Shown: positions 8,517 to 18,657, counted from the first letter of the stretch. The stretch: DNA of 64,000 bases from JAVKFF01 sp040226215 (GCA_040226215.1 JAVKFF010000052.1:50345-114344); one strand, 5' to 3'. The notes: a model not told the origin generated them from the sequence alone. Translations and numbers: made by a program.

Positions 8517-9587
8517 TCAGCGGGTGTCCCGGTCGCGACGGCTTGCCGGAAGCAGGGACACGATCGACGGCACGCTGATGGCGATGGCCAGGAAGCGGGC
8601 CATGTTGCAGACCACGATCGAGGCGACGTCGAGCCCGAGTCCAAGCGCCATCACCGATGTTTCCGGCAGGCCGCCGGGCGTGAAGATCAGGATCAGCTGA
8701 CTGGCTTCCTGGCCGAGGGAGGGCGCCAGCAGGAATGCCCCGAGGATCGCCGTGCCGAGGATGATGGAGGCCCAACCGAGACCCAGGATCATGTCGCGGA
8801 TCAGCATGGTCAGGCGCAATCCCGCGAAGCGCAGGCCAACGGAGATGCCGATGATAACCTGGACCGCCGCCAGCAGCTCCGCCGGTGGCTCGGTGGCGAT
8901 CAGTCCGGTGGCGTGCGCGGCGGCGCTGAGGATCAGCGGGCCCAGCACGGTCCGTCCCGGAAGCCGCAGCATTCCGCCGATCGCCACTCCAATGGCGCCG
9001 AGGCTGGCCAGAACCAGCCAGTCGACCGGATGCTGGCCTTGGGACAGGGTTTCGGCAGCGGCTCCCGGGATCTCGGCCGGTGCCGCGAGCACCGTCAGCA
9101 GCAGGGGCACGACGCCGAAGATCGCCAGAACCCGCATCGCGTGCACGACGGCGATGCGCCGTGTGTCGCCGCCGATCTCCTGCGCCAGCATCATCAGCAT
9201 GACGAAGCCTCCCGGCGCGGCGGCGAAGGTGGCGGTGGCGCTGTCGTATCGGGCGACCTTGCGGAAGAACAGCCAGCCGGCACCGAAGGTCAACACGAAG
9301 AGCGCCAGGGTGACAGCGACGAGCAGCGGCCAGTGCGCCGCCTGCGACAGCATGTCGGGCTGGAATCGCGATCCGATCAGCAGGGCCAGGATGACATGGG
9401 CAACCTGAACGCAAGGTGTCGGCACGCCCACGGGCATCCGGCTGGCCATCGCGACGGCCGTCACGAACAGGGCGCCAAGGAGCCAGGGCAGCGGTAGCCC
9501 GGCAACCGCGAACATCGTCCCGCCGGCGACGCCGAGGACAAGCGTGGCGGACGCCCATCCGGCTCGCCGGTCCACCCCCGGGGTCAC
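8517..9587 (-). CDS. AbrB-family (PF05145-type) membrane protein
   Basis: A 356-residue polytopic membrane protein, about ten helices in two internally similar halves. Each half ends in a glycine-rich segment resembling LPWLLGALF or GRTVLGPLI. This is the family sometimes mislabelled ammonia monooxygenase; its real function is a putative regulator or transporter and is not settled. The start is read as GTG 9587, whose last two bases are also the first two of the stop codon of the upstream class II aldolase (GTGA). The two are therefore translationally coupled on the minus strand. No copper-ligand pattern of a true ammonia monooxygenase is present. Confidence 0.8.
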   Translation of the reverse strand: MTPGVDRRAGWASATLVLGVAGGTMFAVAGLPLPWLLGALFVTAVAMASRMPVGVPTPCVQVAHVILALLIGSRFQPDMLSQAAHWPLLVAVTLALFVLTFGAGWLFFRKVARYDSATATFAAAPGGFVMLMMLAQEIGGDTRRIAVVHAMRVLAIFGVVPLLLTVLAAPAEIPGAAAETLSQGQHPVDWLVLASLGAIGVAIGGMLRLPGRTVLGPLILSAAAHATGLIATEPPAELLAAVQVIIGISVGLRFAGLRLTMLIRDMILGLGWASIILGTAILGAFLLAPSLGQEASQLILIFTPGGLPETSVMALGLGLDVASIVVCNMARFLAIAISVPSIVSLLPASRRDRDTR

Positions 9588-10318
9588 GCGCCGAAGATCG
9601 GGACACCGGCTCCATGACTGGCGGCGAGCTTGCGTCGGAAGTAGTTCCACGAATGCTCGATATGGGCTGGCGTCATGATTTGCGAATGCCGGCGGTGGCG
9701 ATCCTCGGCCGAGGGCAGGTTCCAGCGCGCCTGCATGCCCGCGGCGAGCAGGTGCGCCCGGCAGGCCTTCTCCAGGAAGACCCCGACGCAAATCGCATGG
9801 GCGACGCTTGTCCCGCAGAAGGTGACGCCATGATTGGCCATGAACACCGCGACGTTTTCGCCGAGCGCGTCGGCCAGGTCGGCACCGAGCGCGGGCGTGT
9901 TGATCAACGCCGACGTCTCGGCATGTCGCGGCAGGTCGACGAAGTAGTCGGCGTCGACCGTCACCGGCAGAAGCGGATCGGTCGACCCGGAGATCACGCA
10001 GGCGTGGATGGGATGGGTATGGGCGACCACGGCGATATCGGGACGCTTTTTCAGGATCTCGGCGTGGATCGGCCATTCGGAATGGCGGCCGCCATCCCCG
10101 GCCAGCTGGTTGCCCTCGAGGTCGAGCAGCACGAAGTCCTCAGGCCCGACGATCTCCCCGAGACCGGCCCGGTTGCGCTTGAGCCAGAAGCCGCGCGATT
10201 CGGGGTCGCGAACCGAGAGATGCCCGAGGGTCATGTCGCCATGTCCCTCCATCTCGAGGATCCGACAACCTTCGGCGAGCTGGTGCAGCAGGTCGGTCAC
10301 GACCGCGGATTCTGGCAT
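9584..10318 (-). CDS. Class II aldolase/adducin-family protein
   Basis: A 244-residue zinc-dependent aldolase-fold enzyme. The metal site is visible as HTHP (about residue 101) and NHGV (about 163), with an acidic residue in SEWPIHAEIL ahead of it. Members act as sugar-phosphate aldolases or as decarboxylases and dehydratases of hydroxy acids; the sequence does not tell which. AAGGA lies 7 nt upstream of the ATG. It is divergent from the molybdenum-hydroxylase operon, so it could take part in the same pathway as a C-C lyase or decarboxylase. It is coupled to the downstream AbrB-like gene by a GTGA overlap. Confidence 0.85.
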   Translation of the reverse strand: MPESAVVTDLLHQLAEGCRILEMEGHGDMTLGHLSVRDPESRGFWLKRNRAGLGEIVGPEDFVLLDLEGNQLAGDGGRHSEWPIHAEILKKRPDIAVVAHTHPIHACVISGSTDPLLPVTVDADYFVDLPRHAETSALINTPALGADLADALGENVAVFMANHGVTFCGTSVAHAICVGVFLEKACRAHLLAAGMQARWNLPSAEDRHRRHSQIMTPAHIEHSWNYFRRKLAASHGAGVPIFGA

Positions 10319-10463
10319 CTCTGTTCCTTCGCGTATCAGTTGTGCGTTGTTCAGATCGGCGCCGCAGAAACCTGCACCATATGTGAAACAAGGTTCCGCT
10401 GGATGAAGGCGGGCCTATTGATATCCCGAAACATACGATCCGGGCAAACGCCCTGATTTGACC

Positions 10464-10493
10464 TTGACGCTCACTGGATCGGCTCCGTATGGT
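10464..10493 (+). promoter_or_regulatory. Candidate promoter for the molybdenum-hydroxylase operon
   Basis: TTGACG (10464-10469) and TATGGT (10488-10493) are 18 bp apart in an unusually AT-rich patch of the 279-bp divergent intergenic region (10319-10597). Transcription would begin near 10500, just ahead of the palindrome at 10509-10526. Confidence 0.35.
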
Positions 10494-10508
10494 TATTATA
10501 TTAACAAT

Positions 10509-10526
10509 TGTTCCGTATATGGAACA
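10509..10526 (+). promoter_or_regulatory. IclR-type operator palindrome
   Basis: TGTTCCGTATATGGAACA is an 18-bp inverted repeat with perfect 6-bp arms (TGTTCC/GGAACA) and only one mismatched pair. TTCC...GGAA arms are typical of IclR-family sites. It lies just downstream of the predicted transcription start, a repressor position. Two IclR-family genes occur in the window (31773-32606, 52793-53647), but neither is adjacent, so the cognate protein is not known. Confidence 0.45.
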
Positions 10527-10597
10527 CCAACATCAAGAAGTTCCAGCCCGCCGGACCGGCGTCAAGGAACCGCCAACACCGGAACCGGGATGGGCGG

Positions 10598-12971
10598 ATG
10601 TTTGTCGGAAAACCGCTGAGGCGGAGGGAAGATGTCAAGTTCGTAAGCGGTCGAGGCCGCTTCGTTGACGATCTCCTGCCGCCGCGGACCGCCCATGTCG
10701 CCTTCGTTCGCAGCCCCCACGCGCATGCCAGGATCGTCGATATCGATGTCGAACAGGCCAGGCAGGCCGATGGCGTCCTGCGCGTCCTGACCGCCGAAGA
10801 CTGGGATGCCGCCGGGCATGGCTCGCTGGTCTGCGTTCATCCCATGCCGTTCAGCGACGGCCGGCCGATGAACGAAGTCCTGCGCCCTGCGTTTGCAACT
10901 AAAAAGGTTTGTCATGTCGGCGACATCGTCGCCGCCGTCATCGCCGAGACCAAACATGACGCGGTCCACGCCGGCGAACTGGTCGAGATCGACTACGAGG
11001 TGCTGGCCGCGAATGTCGAGACGGGCAGGGCCCTCGACGAGGATTGCCCGATCGTGCACGAGGTGTTCGACGGCAACCTCGTCAACGACGTGATCCATGG
11101 CGACCGGGAGGCGACGTCCGCCGCCTTTGCGGAGGCGGCGCATGTCACGAGCCTCACTCTCGTCAGCAACCGTCTCGCGGCGATGCCGCTGGAGCCGCGC
11201 GCCTATCTGGCCGAGCACGATGCCGAGCGCGACGAGACGACGCTTTGGGCCACGGCCCAGATGCCGCACATGCTGCGGCAGTGGATCTGCCGCTACGCGC
11301 TCCATCTGCCCGAGCACAAATTGCGCGTGATCGCGCCCGATGTCGGCGGCGGCTTCGGTGTGAAGGGCAATTTCACGCCGGAAATCCCCACCATCGTCTG
11401 GATGGCGCGCGAACTCGGCCGGCCGATGAAGTGGACCTGCAGCCGGTCGGAAGCGCTGCAGTCGGACTCGCAAGGCCGCGATCACGTCACCCATGCGCGC
11501 ATGGCTTTCGATGCCGACGGACACATCCTCGGGCTCGAGGTCGAGACGCTTGCCGCGCTCGGCGCCTATCTCAGCAACTTCGCGCCCAGCATCCCGGGCA
11601 ATTCCTACCCACAGACGCTGACCGGTCTCTATCGGACGCGGGCGGCGTATGCGCGGGTTCGCGGCGTCTACACCAACACGGTGCCGATCGATGCCTATCG
11701 CGGTTCCGGCCGCCCCGAGGCAACGCTCGTCAACGAGCGGCTGCTGGAGAACGGCGCCCGCGAGATGGGCATCGACGTGGTCGAGATGCGCCGCCGCAAC
11801 CTGCTCTCCCGGGAGGACTTTCCCTACAAAACGCCGATCGGACGGACCTATGACAGCGGCGACCCGCCGGCGATGCTGGAGAAGCTGCTGGCCATGGCCG
11901 ACTACGACGAGTTGCGCCGGGAGCAGGCGCGCCTGCGCGCGGAAGGCCGGCTGATGGGCATCGGTCTTGCCGTCTTCCTCGACAAGTCGGGTACCGGTCC
12001 GAGCAAGGCGCTGGCGCGCAAGGGAGGGCTGCACGGCGGCTACGAGACCGCCTGTGCGCGGGTCAACTCCGATGGCGGCGTGACGCTGTTCATGGGCACC
12101 CACTCCCACGGCCAGGGTCACGACATCACCTACGCGGCCATCGCGGCCGACCGGCTTGGCCTCGACATCGACGCGATCGAGGTCGTCGAGGGCGATACCG
12201 GGCGCATCGCGCATGGCAACGGCACCTGGGGTTCGCGCTCGGTATCGGTCGGCGGCGCGGCACTGCACCGCGCCTGTGGGGAGGTTCTGGCCAAGGCGCA
12301 TCGCATCGCCGCCCACCTGCTGGAGGTCGCTGTCGAGGATCTGCGCTACGAGCCGCCGCTGTTCACCGTGCCGGGCAGCAACCGCAGCGTATCGTTCGCC
12401 GAAGTCGCCGACGTGGCCTATCACGGTGCGCGCCTGCCGGCGGATCACAGCATCGAGCCCGGCCTGGAGAGCACGATCTTTCACGATCCCGACGACTCCA
12501 ACGATCCGTCGGCCATGCATCTCGCCGTCGTCGAGGTCGATCCGCGTACCGGCCGCGTGGCCGTGCGGCGATACGTCACCGTGGACGACTGCGGCACGGT
12601 GATCAATCCGATGATCGTCGAGGGGCAGGTGCATGGCGGCCTGGCCCAGGGGCTGGGCCAGGCCCTGATGGAGAACGTGGTCTACGACCCGGCATCCGGC
12701 CAGCTGCTCTCGGGCACCTTCATGGACTACGCCATGCCGCGCGCCGGGGACATGCCGCGCCTCGACATGGACTTCCACGCCTCTCCAACTCCCAGCAATG
12801 CACTGGGTGCCAAGGGCGGCAGCGAGACCGGGACGATCGGCCCTCCCGCCGCCATCACCAACGCCATCGTCGACGCGCTCTGGCACCTCGGCGTCCGCGA
12901 CCTGCGCATGCCGCTGACGCCGGCCCGGGTCTGGGGCGCGATCGCCGAGGCACGCGATGCGGAGCCGGAGC

Positions 12972-12979
<8 letters not shown>
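10598..12979 (+). CDS. Molybdenum hydroxylase large subunit (xanthine dehydrogenase/CoxL family)
   Basis: A 793-residue molybdopterin-cytosine-dinucleotide-binding subunit of an aerobic hydroxylase. The N-terminus (MFVGKPLRRREDVKFVSGRG) is the usual family start, and this fixed the ATG at 10598. APDVGGGFGVKGNF binds the cofactor. The active-site loop reads AYRGSGR (about 366-372), without the Cys of CO dehydrogenase, so this is not a carbon monoxide oxidiser. The catalytic Glu is in GGSETG (about 743). The enzyme should hydroxylate an aldehyde or N-heterocycle using water. The FeS and FAD subunits follow with 8- and 14-bp overlaps, giving gene order L-S-M. Confidence 0.93.
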
Positions 12980-13482
<503 letters not shown>

Positions 13483-13496
<14 letters not shown>

Positions 13497-14310
13497 CCAC
13501 CAGGCGCCCGATACGCTGGCGGCCGCGGTCAAGGCGCTCGCCGAGGACGAGGACGCGCAGGCGCTGGCCGGCGGCATGAGCCTCGTGCCTGTCCTGCGGC
13601 ACCGGCTCGCCGCGCCGAGCGTACTGGTCGACCTGTCGCGGATCCCCGACCTCTCCTTCATTCGTGACCACGGAGACCGCCTGGAGATCGGCGCCATGAC
13701 CAAGCACGCGACCGTGGCGGCATCGCCCGAGGTCAGGCGGCGGATTCCTGCACTGGCCGGGCTGGCCGGGGATATCGGCGATCCCCTGGTGCGCAATCGC
13801 GGCACGATCGGCGGCTCTCTGGCGAACAACGATCCCGCCGCGTGCTACCCGTCGGCGCTGCTCGGGCTGGGCGGGACGGTCCGCACCGATCGGCGGGAGA
13901 TCGCGGCGGATGATTTCATCCTCGGCACTTTCGAGACGGCACTTGCGCCTGGCGAACTGATCGTCGCCGTCTCCTTCCCGGTTCCCGAGATGGCGGTGCA
14001 CCTGAAGGAGAAGAACTTCGCCTCGCGCTTCAGCGTGGTCGGCCTCTTTCTTTCGCGGACCGGAGGGCGGGTCCGCATCGGGGTCACCGGCGCCGGCCCG
14101 CATGCCTTCCGCCCGACGGCGTTCGAAGACGCGCTTTCGGCCGATTTCACGCCCGGCGCGCTCGGCGGGCTCGCTGTCCCGGCTGGGGAACTCAACGAGG
14201 ATCAGCATGCCTCGGCGGCATACCGCTCGCACCTGATCTCCGTGCTGGCGGCCATGGCGGTCGAGCGCTGCCTGGCCGGAGGCGATGGGCCACGGGATGG
14301 CCGCGCATGA
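13483..14310 (+). CDS. Molybdenum hydroxylase FAD-binding subunit (CoxM type)
   Basis: A 275-residue FAD subunit. FAD-binding motifs AGGMSLVP (residues about 27-34) and RNRGTIGGSLANNDPA (about 105-120) are both present. The C-terminal CO-dehydrogenase flavoprotein domain follows. It completes a three-subunit hydroxylase with the two preceding genes and overlaps the FeS gene by 14 bases. A short 34-bp gap separates it from the thiamine-diphosphate enzyme genes. Confidence 0.92.
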
Positions 14311-14344
14311 GACGACTTCGAACACGGGGAGGTGAAGGATAGGC

Positions 14345-14857
14345 ATGGCCGATCCAAGCGAGGTATCGAGACGGGTCGCGGAGGAATTGGCGGCGTGCGG
14401 CGTAAGCCTGGTGGCCAGCCTGCCGGACAACTGGATCACCGGCGTGATGGATGCCATTGAGCGCAACAACCAGCTGACCCACGTGCCGGTGAACCGGGAG
14501 GAGTCGGCGATCGGCCTGTGCTCGGGCGCCTATTTCGGCGGCATCGGCGCGGCCGCGCTGATGGGGGCGTCGGGGTTCATGACCTCGATCTACGCCATCA
14601 CCAAGATCAACTACACCTACGAGGTGCCGCTGCTGATACTGATCACGCTGCGGGGCACCTTCGGCGACCATCACAAGCACCACGTCTCGAACGGCCTCTA
14701 TCTGGAGCCCGTCCTCGACGCCATCGATCTGCCCTATCTGATCGTGGACCGGCCGGACGAGTTGCCGCGGATCGGCGAAGCCTATCGTCACAGCCGCACC
14801 TTCAGCCGGCCGACGGTGGTGGCACTGACGAGATCCCTGCTGAAGGGAGGGCATTGA
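14345..14857 (+). CDS. Thiamine-diphosphate decarboxylase, PYR-domain subunit (sulfopyruvate decarboxylase alpha-like)
   Basis: A 170-residue protein corresponding to the pyrimidine-binding domain of a thiamine-diphosphate enzyme. Length and split arrangement match ComD of sulfopyruvate decarboxylase. The cofactor-activating Glu sits in VNREESAIGLCSGAY (about residue 51-52), and the GDHHKHHVSNG loop is typical of phosphonopyruvate/sulfopyruvate decarboxylases. The following gene supplies the PP domain. The predicted reaction is decarboxylation of a 2-oxo acid; true substrates in bacteria of this subgroup are mostly unknown. Its place after a Mo hydroxylase suggests it acts on a downstream oxo acid. 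Confidence 0.85.
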   Translation: MADPSEVSRRVAEELAACGVSLVASLPDNWITGVMDAIERNNQLTHVPVNREESAIGLCSGAYFGGIGAAALMGASGFMTSIYAITKINYTYEVPLLILITLRGTFGDHHKHHVSNGLYLEPVLDAIDLPYLIVDRPDELPRIGEAYRHSRTFSRPTVVALTRSLLKGGH

Positions 14858-14859
14858 CC

Positions 14860-15468
14860 GTGAAGTACCGCGACTGCTTTGCCCATCTCGCCAGCCGGCA
14901 GACCGACCAGCTGGTGGTGACGTCCGCCGGCAACTCGGGTCAGATCTGGTGGGACGTCACCCGGGACCACGAACGCGTCTTCTACCTCGACGCCTCGATG
15001 AGCCTGTCGACCATGTTCGCCTCCGGTATCGCCATGGGCATTCCCGACCGGCAGGTCTGGGCCTTCATGGGCGACGGCGCCTTCTGCATGAATCCCGGCA
15101 TGCTGATGGTCGAGCGCCAGATGAACCTGCCGAACCTGGTTCACTTCCTGGTCTCCAATCGCAGCTATGGCGCCACCTCCAACGCGGCGCTGCCCAACGG
15201 CGCCGGCAACGACTACGCGGCGATCGCGCGCGGCATGGGGCTCACCCGTGTCTTCGAGTTCAATGAACTGGCGGCGCTGAAGGCCGGGCTCGACGAGGCG
15301 ATCGGCGGCGCCGGCGGTCACACATTCGTGGTCCTGGAGGTCGAGCCGCTCAGCGAGGCCGAGCAGAAGCTGCCGCAGCCGCCGATGGACGGGCCGGAAC
15401 TGAAATATCTCTTCGGCCGCCATGTCGAACGCAGCACCGGCAGGAAAGTTTTCGATCACGCCTTGTGA
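14860..15468 (+). CDS. Thiamine-diphosphate decarboxylase, PP-domain subunit (sulfopyruvate decarboxylase beta-like)
   Basis: A 202-residue partner of the preceding gene. The thiamine-diphosphate/Mg motif is seen as GDGAFCMN (about residues 71-78), ending with the Asn of LVSN at residue 100, the expected GDG...N spacing. ComE-like features include AGNSGQIWWD at the N-terminus. The start is read as GTG 14860, 9 nt after AAGGGAGG (14843-14850). A TTG at 14854 would overlap the upstream stop but is too close to the Shine-Dalgarno. The two subunits should form the active sites at their interface. Confidence 0.85.
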   Translation: MKYRDCFAHLASRQTDQLVVTSAGNSGQIWWDVTRDHERVFYLDASMSLSTMFASGIAMGIPDRQVWAFMGDGAFCMNPGMLMVERQMNLPNLVHFLVSNRSYGATSNAALPNGAGNDYAAIARGMGLTRVFEFNELAALKAGLDEAIGGAGGHTFVVLEVEPLSEAEQKLPQPPMDGPELKYLFGRHVERSTGRKVFDHAL

Positions 15469-15541
15469 CCAATGCCGGGAGCTCTCCCGGCCTGGCGGGG
15501 CGTGGTGCCACCACCGGCACAACAATGAGGAGGAGAATTCG

Positions 15542-16582
15542 ATGTCACAGGTGATGAAATTGGGCTGGACCCGCTGGGCGGCCACGGCGCTGGCCGGCGC
15601 CGCGATGTGCGTGTCGGTGTCCGCCGCGGCACAGACACCCGAGGAGTTCTACCAGGGCCAGACGGTAACGATCCTGGTCGGCTCGCCGCCGGGTGGCGGC
15701 TACGACGCCTATGCCCGGCTGCTGGCGCCTTATATCGCCGAGCGGCTCGGCGCGGAGGTCGTGGTCGACAATCGGCCGGGCGGCGGGGGCCTGCTGGCGC
15801 TCAGCATGCTGGCGGACGGCAGCCAGGACGGGCTGACGCTGATGCATGCAAGCGCGGAAGGCGCGATCATGAGCCAGCTGGTCGACCGCGAGGGCGTGCG
15901 CTGGGACGTGGGCGAGCTGAACTGGCTGGCACGCACCGCCGAGGAGCCCAAGGTGCTGCTCTTCGGCCCGGAGTCGCCGCTGCAGACGGTCGAGGACGCG
16001 ATGAATGCCGACGTCGTGACCTGGTCGGCGACGGGACCGGCGGACAATATCAGCGACGTCGCGGCCGTGCTGTCCCATGCGTTGGGCATCAATTCCGAGA
16101 TCATCACCGGCTATCAGGGCGCACGTGACATGTCCCTGGCGGTGGTGAACGGCGAGGTCGACGCCGGCATCCTGTCGGCCAGTTCCGCATCGCGCCTGGT
16201 CGAAGGCGGACAGTTGCGCGCGATCGCGATCATCCATCGCAACCGTACGGCATACATGCCCGACGTTCCGACCATTTTCGAGCTTGTCGACATTTCCGAG
16301 GAAGACGCTTGGTGGATCGACTTCCGGGCGGCGATCGGCGAGCCGCACCGCGCGATGGTGACAGGCCCCGGCGTGCCCGAAGACCGTGTCGAGTACCTGC
16401 GCCAGGTCATGGAAGACGTGCTGACCGATCCCGAGGTTATCGCCGAGGGCGAGGAGTCGGGGCGCCGCATCGGCTACCTGCCCGGCGCGGAGCTGCAGCA
16501 GCTGATCGTCGAGACCTACGACTCTGCCGCCGGCGACCGCCTGGAGGAGGTCCGGCGCGTGATGCTGGAAGACTATCTCTGA
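15542..16582 (+). CDS. Tripartite tricarboxylate transporter solute-binding protein (TctC/Bug family)
   Basis: A 346-residue periplasmic binding protein. A signal peptide (about residues 1-30, ending SAAAQ) precedes the mature TPEEFYQGQTV start. The Bug-family loops are SPPGGGYDAYARLLAPYIA and VVVDNRPGGGGL, the segments that grip carboxylate ligands. The start at 15542 has AGGAGGAG at 15528-15535. TctA and TctB genes follow, giving a complete secondary transporter for a carboxylic acid that presumably feeds the oxidising enzymes upstream in the same transcription unit. Confidence 0.92.
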   Translation: MSQVMKLGWTRWAATALAGAAMCVSVSAAAQTPEEFYQGQTVTILVGSPPGGGYDAYARLLAPYIAERLGAEVVVDNRPGGGGLLALSMLADGSQDGLTLMHASAEGAIMSQLVDREGVRWDVGELNWLARTAEEPKVLLFGPESPLQTVEDAMNADVVTWSATGPADNISDVAAVLSHALGINSEIITGYQGARDMSLAVVNGEVDAGILSASSASRLVEGGQLRAIAIIHRNRTAYMPDVPTIFELVDISEEDAWWIDFRAAIGEPHRAMVTGPGVPEDRVEYLRQVMEDVLTDPEVIAEGEESGRRIGYLPGAELQQLIVETYDSAAGDRLEEVRRVMLEDYL

Positions 16583-16592
16583 TCATCCGTTC

Positions 16593-16625
16593 GGCGGCCG
16601 GGGCGGCGATCCCGTCCCGGCCGCC
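16593..16625 (+). terminator. Intercistronic hairpin after the TctC-type gene
   Basis: GGCGGCCGGG (16593-16602) pairs perfectly with CCCGGCCGCC (16616-16625), with a 13-nt loop, in the 84-bp gap between the binding-protein and TctA genes. No T-tract. Probably attenuates or stabilises rather than ending transcription. Confidence 0.6.
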
Positions 16626-16666
16626 CCGTCCGAAACGACCCTGGAAATGGGAGACCGTGTGAGCCC

Positions 16667-18145
16667 ATGAGCGACATCCTGACCGGACTGGCCAGTTTCG
16701 GGAGCCCGGAGGCGCTGGCCTTCATGCTCGCGGGGATCGCGATCGGCTGCATCTTCGGTCTGGTTCCCGGGCTCAGCGGCCTGACCGCGATCGCTCTGCT
16801 GTTGCCCTTCGTCTATGGCATGGACCCCGGGGTCGGGCTGTCCTTTCTGCTGGCGACGCACGCGGTGGTGAATACCGGCGGCTCGCTGACCGCCATCCTG
16901 GTCGGCATACCCGGTGCGCCGTCGAACACGGCCACGGTTCTCGACGGCTATCCCATGGCGCAGCGCGGCGAGGGGGGCCGGGCGCTGGGTGCCGCATTGA
17001 CGGCGTCCGCCATCGGCGGCGTCCTCGGTTCCATCGTGCTGATCGCCATGCTGCCGGTGCTGCAGCCGATCGTGCTCTACTTCCAGTCGCCCGAGACCTT
17101 CATGATCGCCGTGCTCGGCGTCACCTTCATCGCCGTGCTGGGCAGTCAGGACATGGTCAAGGGCCTGCTGTCGGGCGCGCTGGGCATGTTCCTGGCCACC
17201 TTCGGCTACCATTCGGTGTCGGGCGTGCCGCGCTTCTGGCTCGACATCGACCAGATGCTCGACGGCTTCCCGCTGATCCCGGTCGCCCTGGGTCTTTTCG
17301 CTATTCCGGAAATCGTGGCCTTGGGCCAGACAGGCGGTGGCGTGGCGCGACGCGGCATCGCCGAGACCTCGCTGCGCAACATCCTGAAGGGGGCGGCGGA
17401 TGCCTTCGTGCGCATCTGGCTCGTGGTGCGCGCCTCCCTGATCGGCGTCTTCGTCGGCCTGATCCCCGGCCTGGGCGGTGAGACCGCACCCTGGATGGCC
17501 TATGCGGCCGCCAAGGCGACATCGCGCAAGCCCGAGGAATTCGGCCACGGCTCGGTCGAGGGCGTGATCGCGCCGGAGGCCTGCAACAATTCCAAGGAGG
17601 GCGGCGCGCTGGTGCCGACCCTGGCCTTCGGCATTCCCGGCAGTTCCGCCATGGCCATCCTGATCGGCGCCTTCTTCGTGCTCGGCCTGGAGGCCGGTCC
17701 GCAGTTCCTGCGCAACCACATGGACATCGCCGTCCACCTGTCCGTCACGCTCGCCGTGGCGAACATCGTCGCCGCGGTGCTGTTGATCCTGCTTGGTCCC
17801 TATCTGGCCAGGGTCACGGTCGTGCCGGGACGGATTCTCGCACCCCTGCTCATGGTCACCCTGATCGTCGGCACCTACTCGGTGGAGAACAATCTCGCCC
17901 ACGTCCTCTTCCTGATAATCTTCGGTGTGCTCGGCTTCCTGTTGAAGGAGTTCAAGTTCAACCGGCCGGCCCTGCTGCTTGGCTTCGTCTTGGCGCCGAT
18001 GATCGAGACCTACATGCACATCGCCAGCCGGGCGCATGGCTGGACGTTCATCTTCCGGCCGCTGCCCCTGGCGATCCTCGTGATCATCCTGCTTGCCCTG
18101 CTCTGGCCGGCGGTCCGGCGCCGACGCGGAAGGGCGGATCGATGA
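16667..18145 (+). CDS. Tripartite tricarboxylate transporter large permease (TctA family)
   Basis: A 492-residue membrane protein of about twelve helices. TctA signatures include FGLVPGLSGLTAIALLLPF (about residues 31-49) and the repeat-related GLIPGLGGETAPWMAYAAAK in the second half. GIPGAPSNTATVLDGYPMA is the conserved re-entrant loop. It transports a carboxylate with a cation, taking the ligand from the TctC-type protein at 15542. The TctB partner starts in the stop codon (ATGA). Confidence 0.93.
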   Translation: MSDILTGLASFGSPEALAFMLAGIAIGCIFGLVPGLSGLTAIALLLPFVYGMDPGVGLSFLLATHAVVNTGGSLTAILVGIPGAPSNTATVLDGYPMAQRGEGGRALGAALTASAIGGVLGSIVLIAMLPVLQPIVLYFQSPETFMIAVLGVTFIAVLGSQDMVKGLLSGALGMFLATFGYHSVSGVPRFWLDIDQMLDGFPLIPVALGLFAIPEIVALGQTGGGVARRGIAETSLRNILKGAADAFVRIWLVVRASLIGVFVGLIPGLGGETAPWMAYAAAKATSRKPEEFGHGSVEGVIAPEACNNSKEGGALVPTLAFGIPGSSAMAILIGAFFVLGLEAGPQFLRNHMDIAVHLSVTLAVANIVAAVLLILLGPYLARVTVVPGRILAPLLMVTLIVGTYSVENNLAHVLFLIIFGVLGFLLKEFKFNRPALLLGFVLAPMIETYMHIASRAHGWTFIFRPLPLAILVIILLALLWPAVRRRRGRADR

Positions 18146-18657
18146 AAAACTACCGCAGCGCGGAGTTCGCGTTCCTCATCGGCATCGTCGTCGTCCTCGG
18201 CTTCTTCCTGATCCTCGGCGCCTGGTACTACGCCTATAACTGGTCGGTTTTCGCCTTTCCGCTCGTTCTCGGGCTGCTGGCGATCGCCCTTGCCGGCATG
18301 CGCATGGTCAAGATGCTGGGCGCACCGGCGGCCGAAGACGAAGCGGACACCGACGGCACCGAGGCTCCCGCCCAGTCTCCCGTCCAGTCTCCCGTCCAGT
18401 CACCGATCGCCGCACCGGCGCTGTTCGAGGGTGCGGCCTGGGCGCAGCTGGGCTGGTTGATCGCGATGCTGATCGTCAGCTATCTGCTGGGCTTCCTCGC
18501 CGGACCGGCCCTGGTCGTCGCAGCGTATCTCAAGGTCCATCGCTTCGGCTGGCTGGCGATCGTCCTGATGATCGCCGGCACGCTTGCCATCACCTATCTC
18601 GGATTCACCGTCGTGCTCCAGGTGCCACTGCCGCTGGAGCCGTTCTGGTCGCGCTAG
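18142..18657 (+). CDS. Tripartite tricarboxylate transporter small permease (TctB family)
   Basis: A 171-residue small membrane subunit with four predicted helices (about residues 8-28, 35-53, 99-123 and 130-160). Its start overlaps the TctA stop codon. Between the second and third helices a hydrophilic linker carries a QSPV tripeptide-like repeat encoded by tandem 12-bp DNA units, which is probably variable in length. TctB proteins are poorly conserved, and the assignment rests on size, topology and position. Confidence 0.88.
   Translation: MKNYRSAEFAFLIGIVVVLGFFLILGAWYYAYNWSVFAFPLVLGLLAIALAGMRMVKMLGAPAAEDEADTDGTEAPAQSPVQSPVQSPIAAPALFEGAAWAQLGWLIAMLIVSYLLGFLAGPALVVAAYLKVHRFGWLAIVLMIAGTLAITYLGFTVVLQVPLPLEPFWSR
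18372..18407 (+). repeat. Tandem 12-bp repeat inside the TctB gene
   Basis: CCAGTCTCCCGT occurs twice exactly (18372-18383, 18384-18395), followed by a degenerate third unit CCAGTCACCGAT. It keeps frame and encodes QSPV repeats in a cytoplasmic linker. Confidence 0.85.

Noticed and set aside
8517..9587. Ammonia monooxygenase
   Set aside because: That label is a historic misannotation of the AbrB-like family; no AmoA-type metal ligands or AmoBC partners are present.
15476..15491. CCGGGA/TCCCGG hairpin after the decarboxylase gene as a terminator
   Set aside because: The stem is only 6 bp with a 4-nt loop and no T-tract, and the next gene is 60 bp away in the same direction.
18372..18407. Tandem 12-bp repeat in tctB as a phase-variable switch
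   Set aside because: Units are multiples of three and keep the frame, so copy changes alter linker length but cannot switch the gene off.
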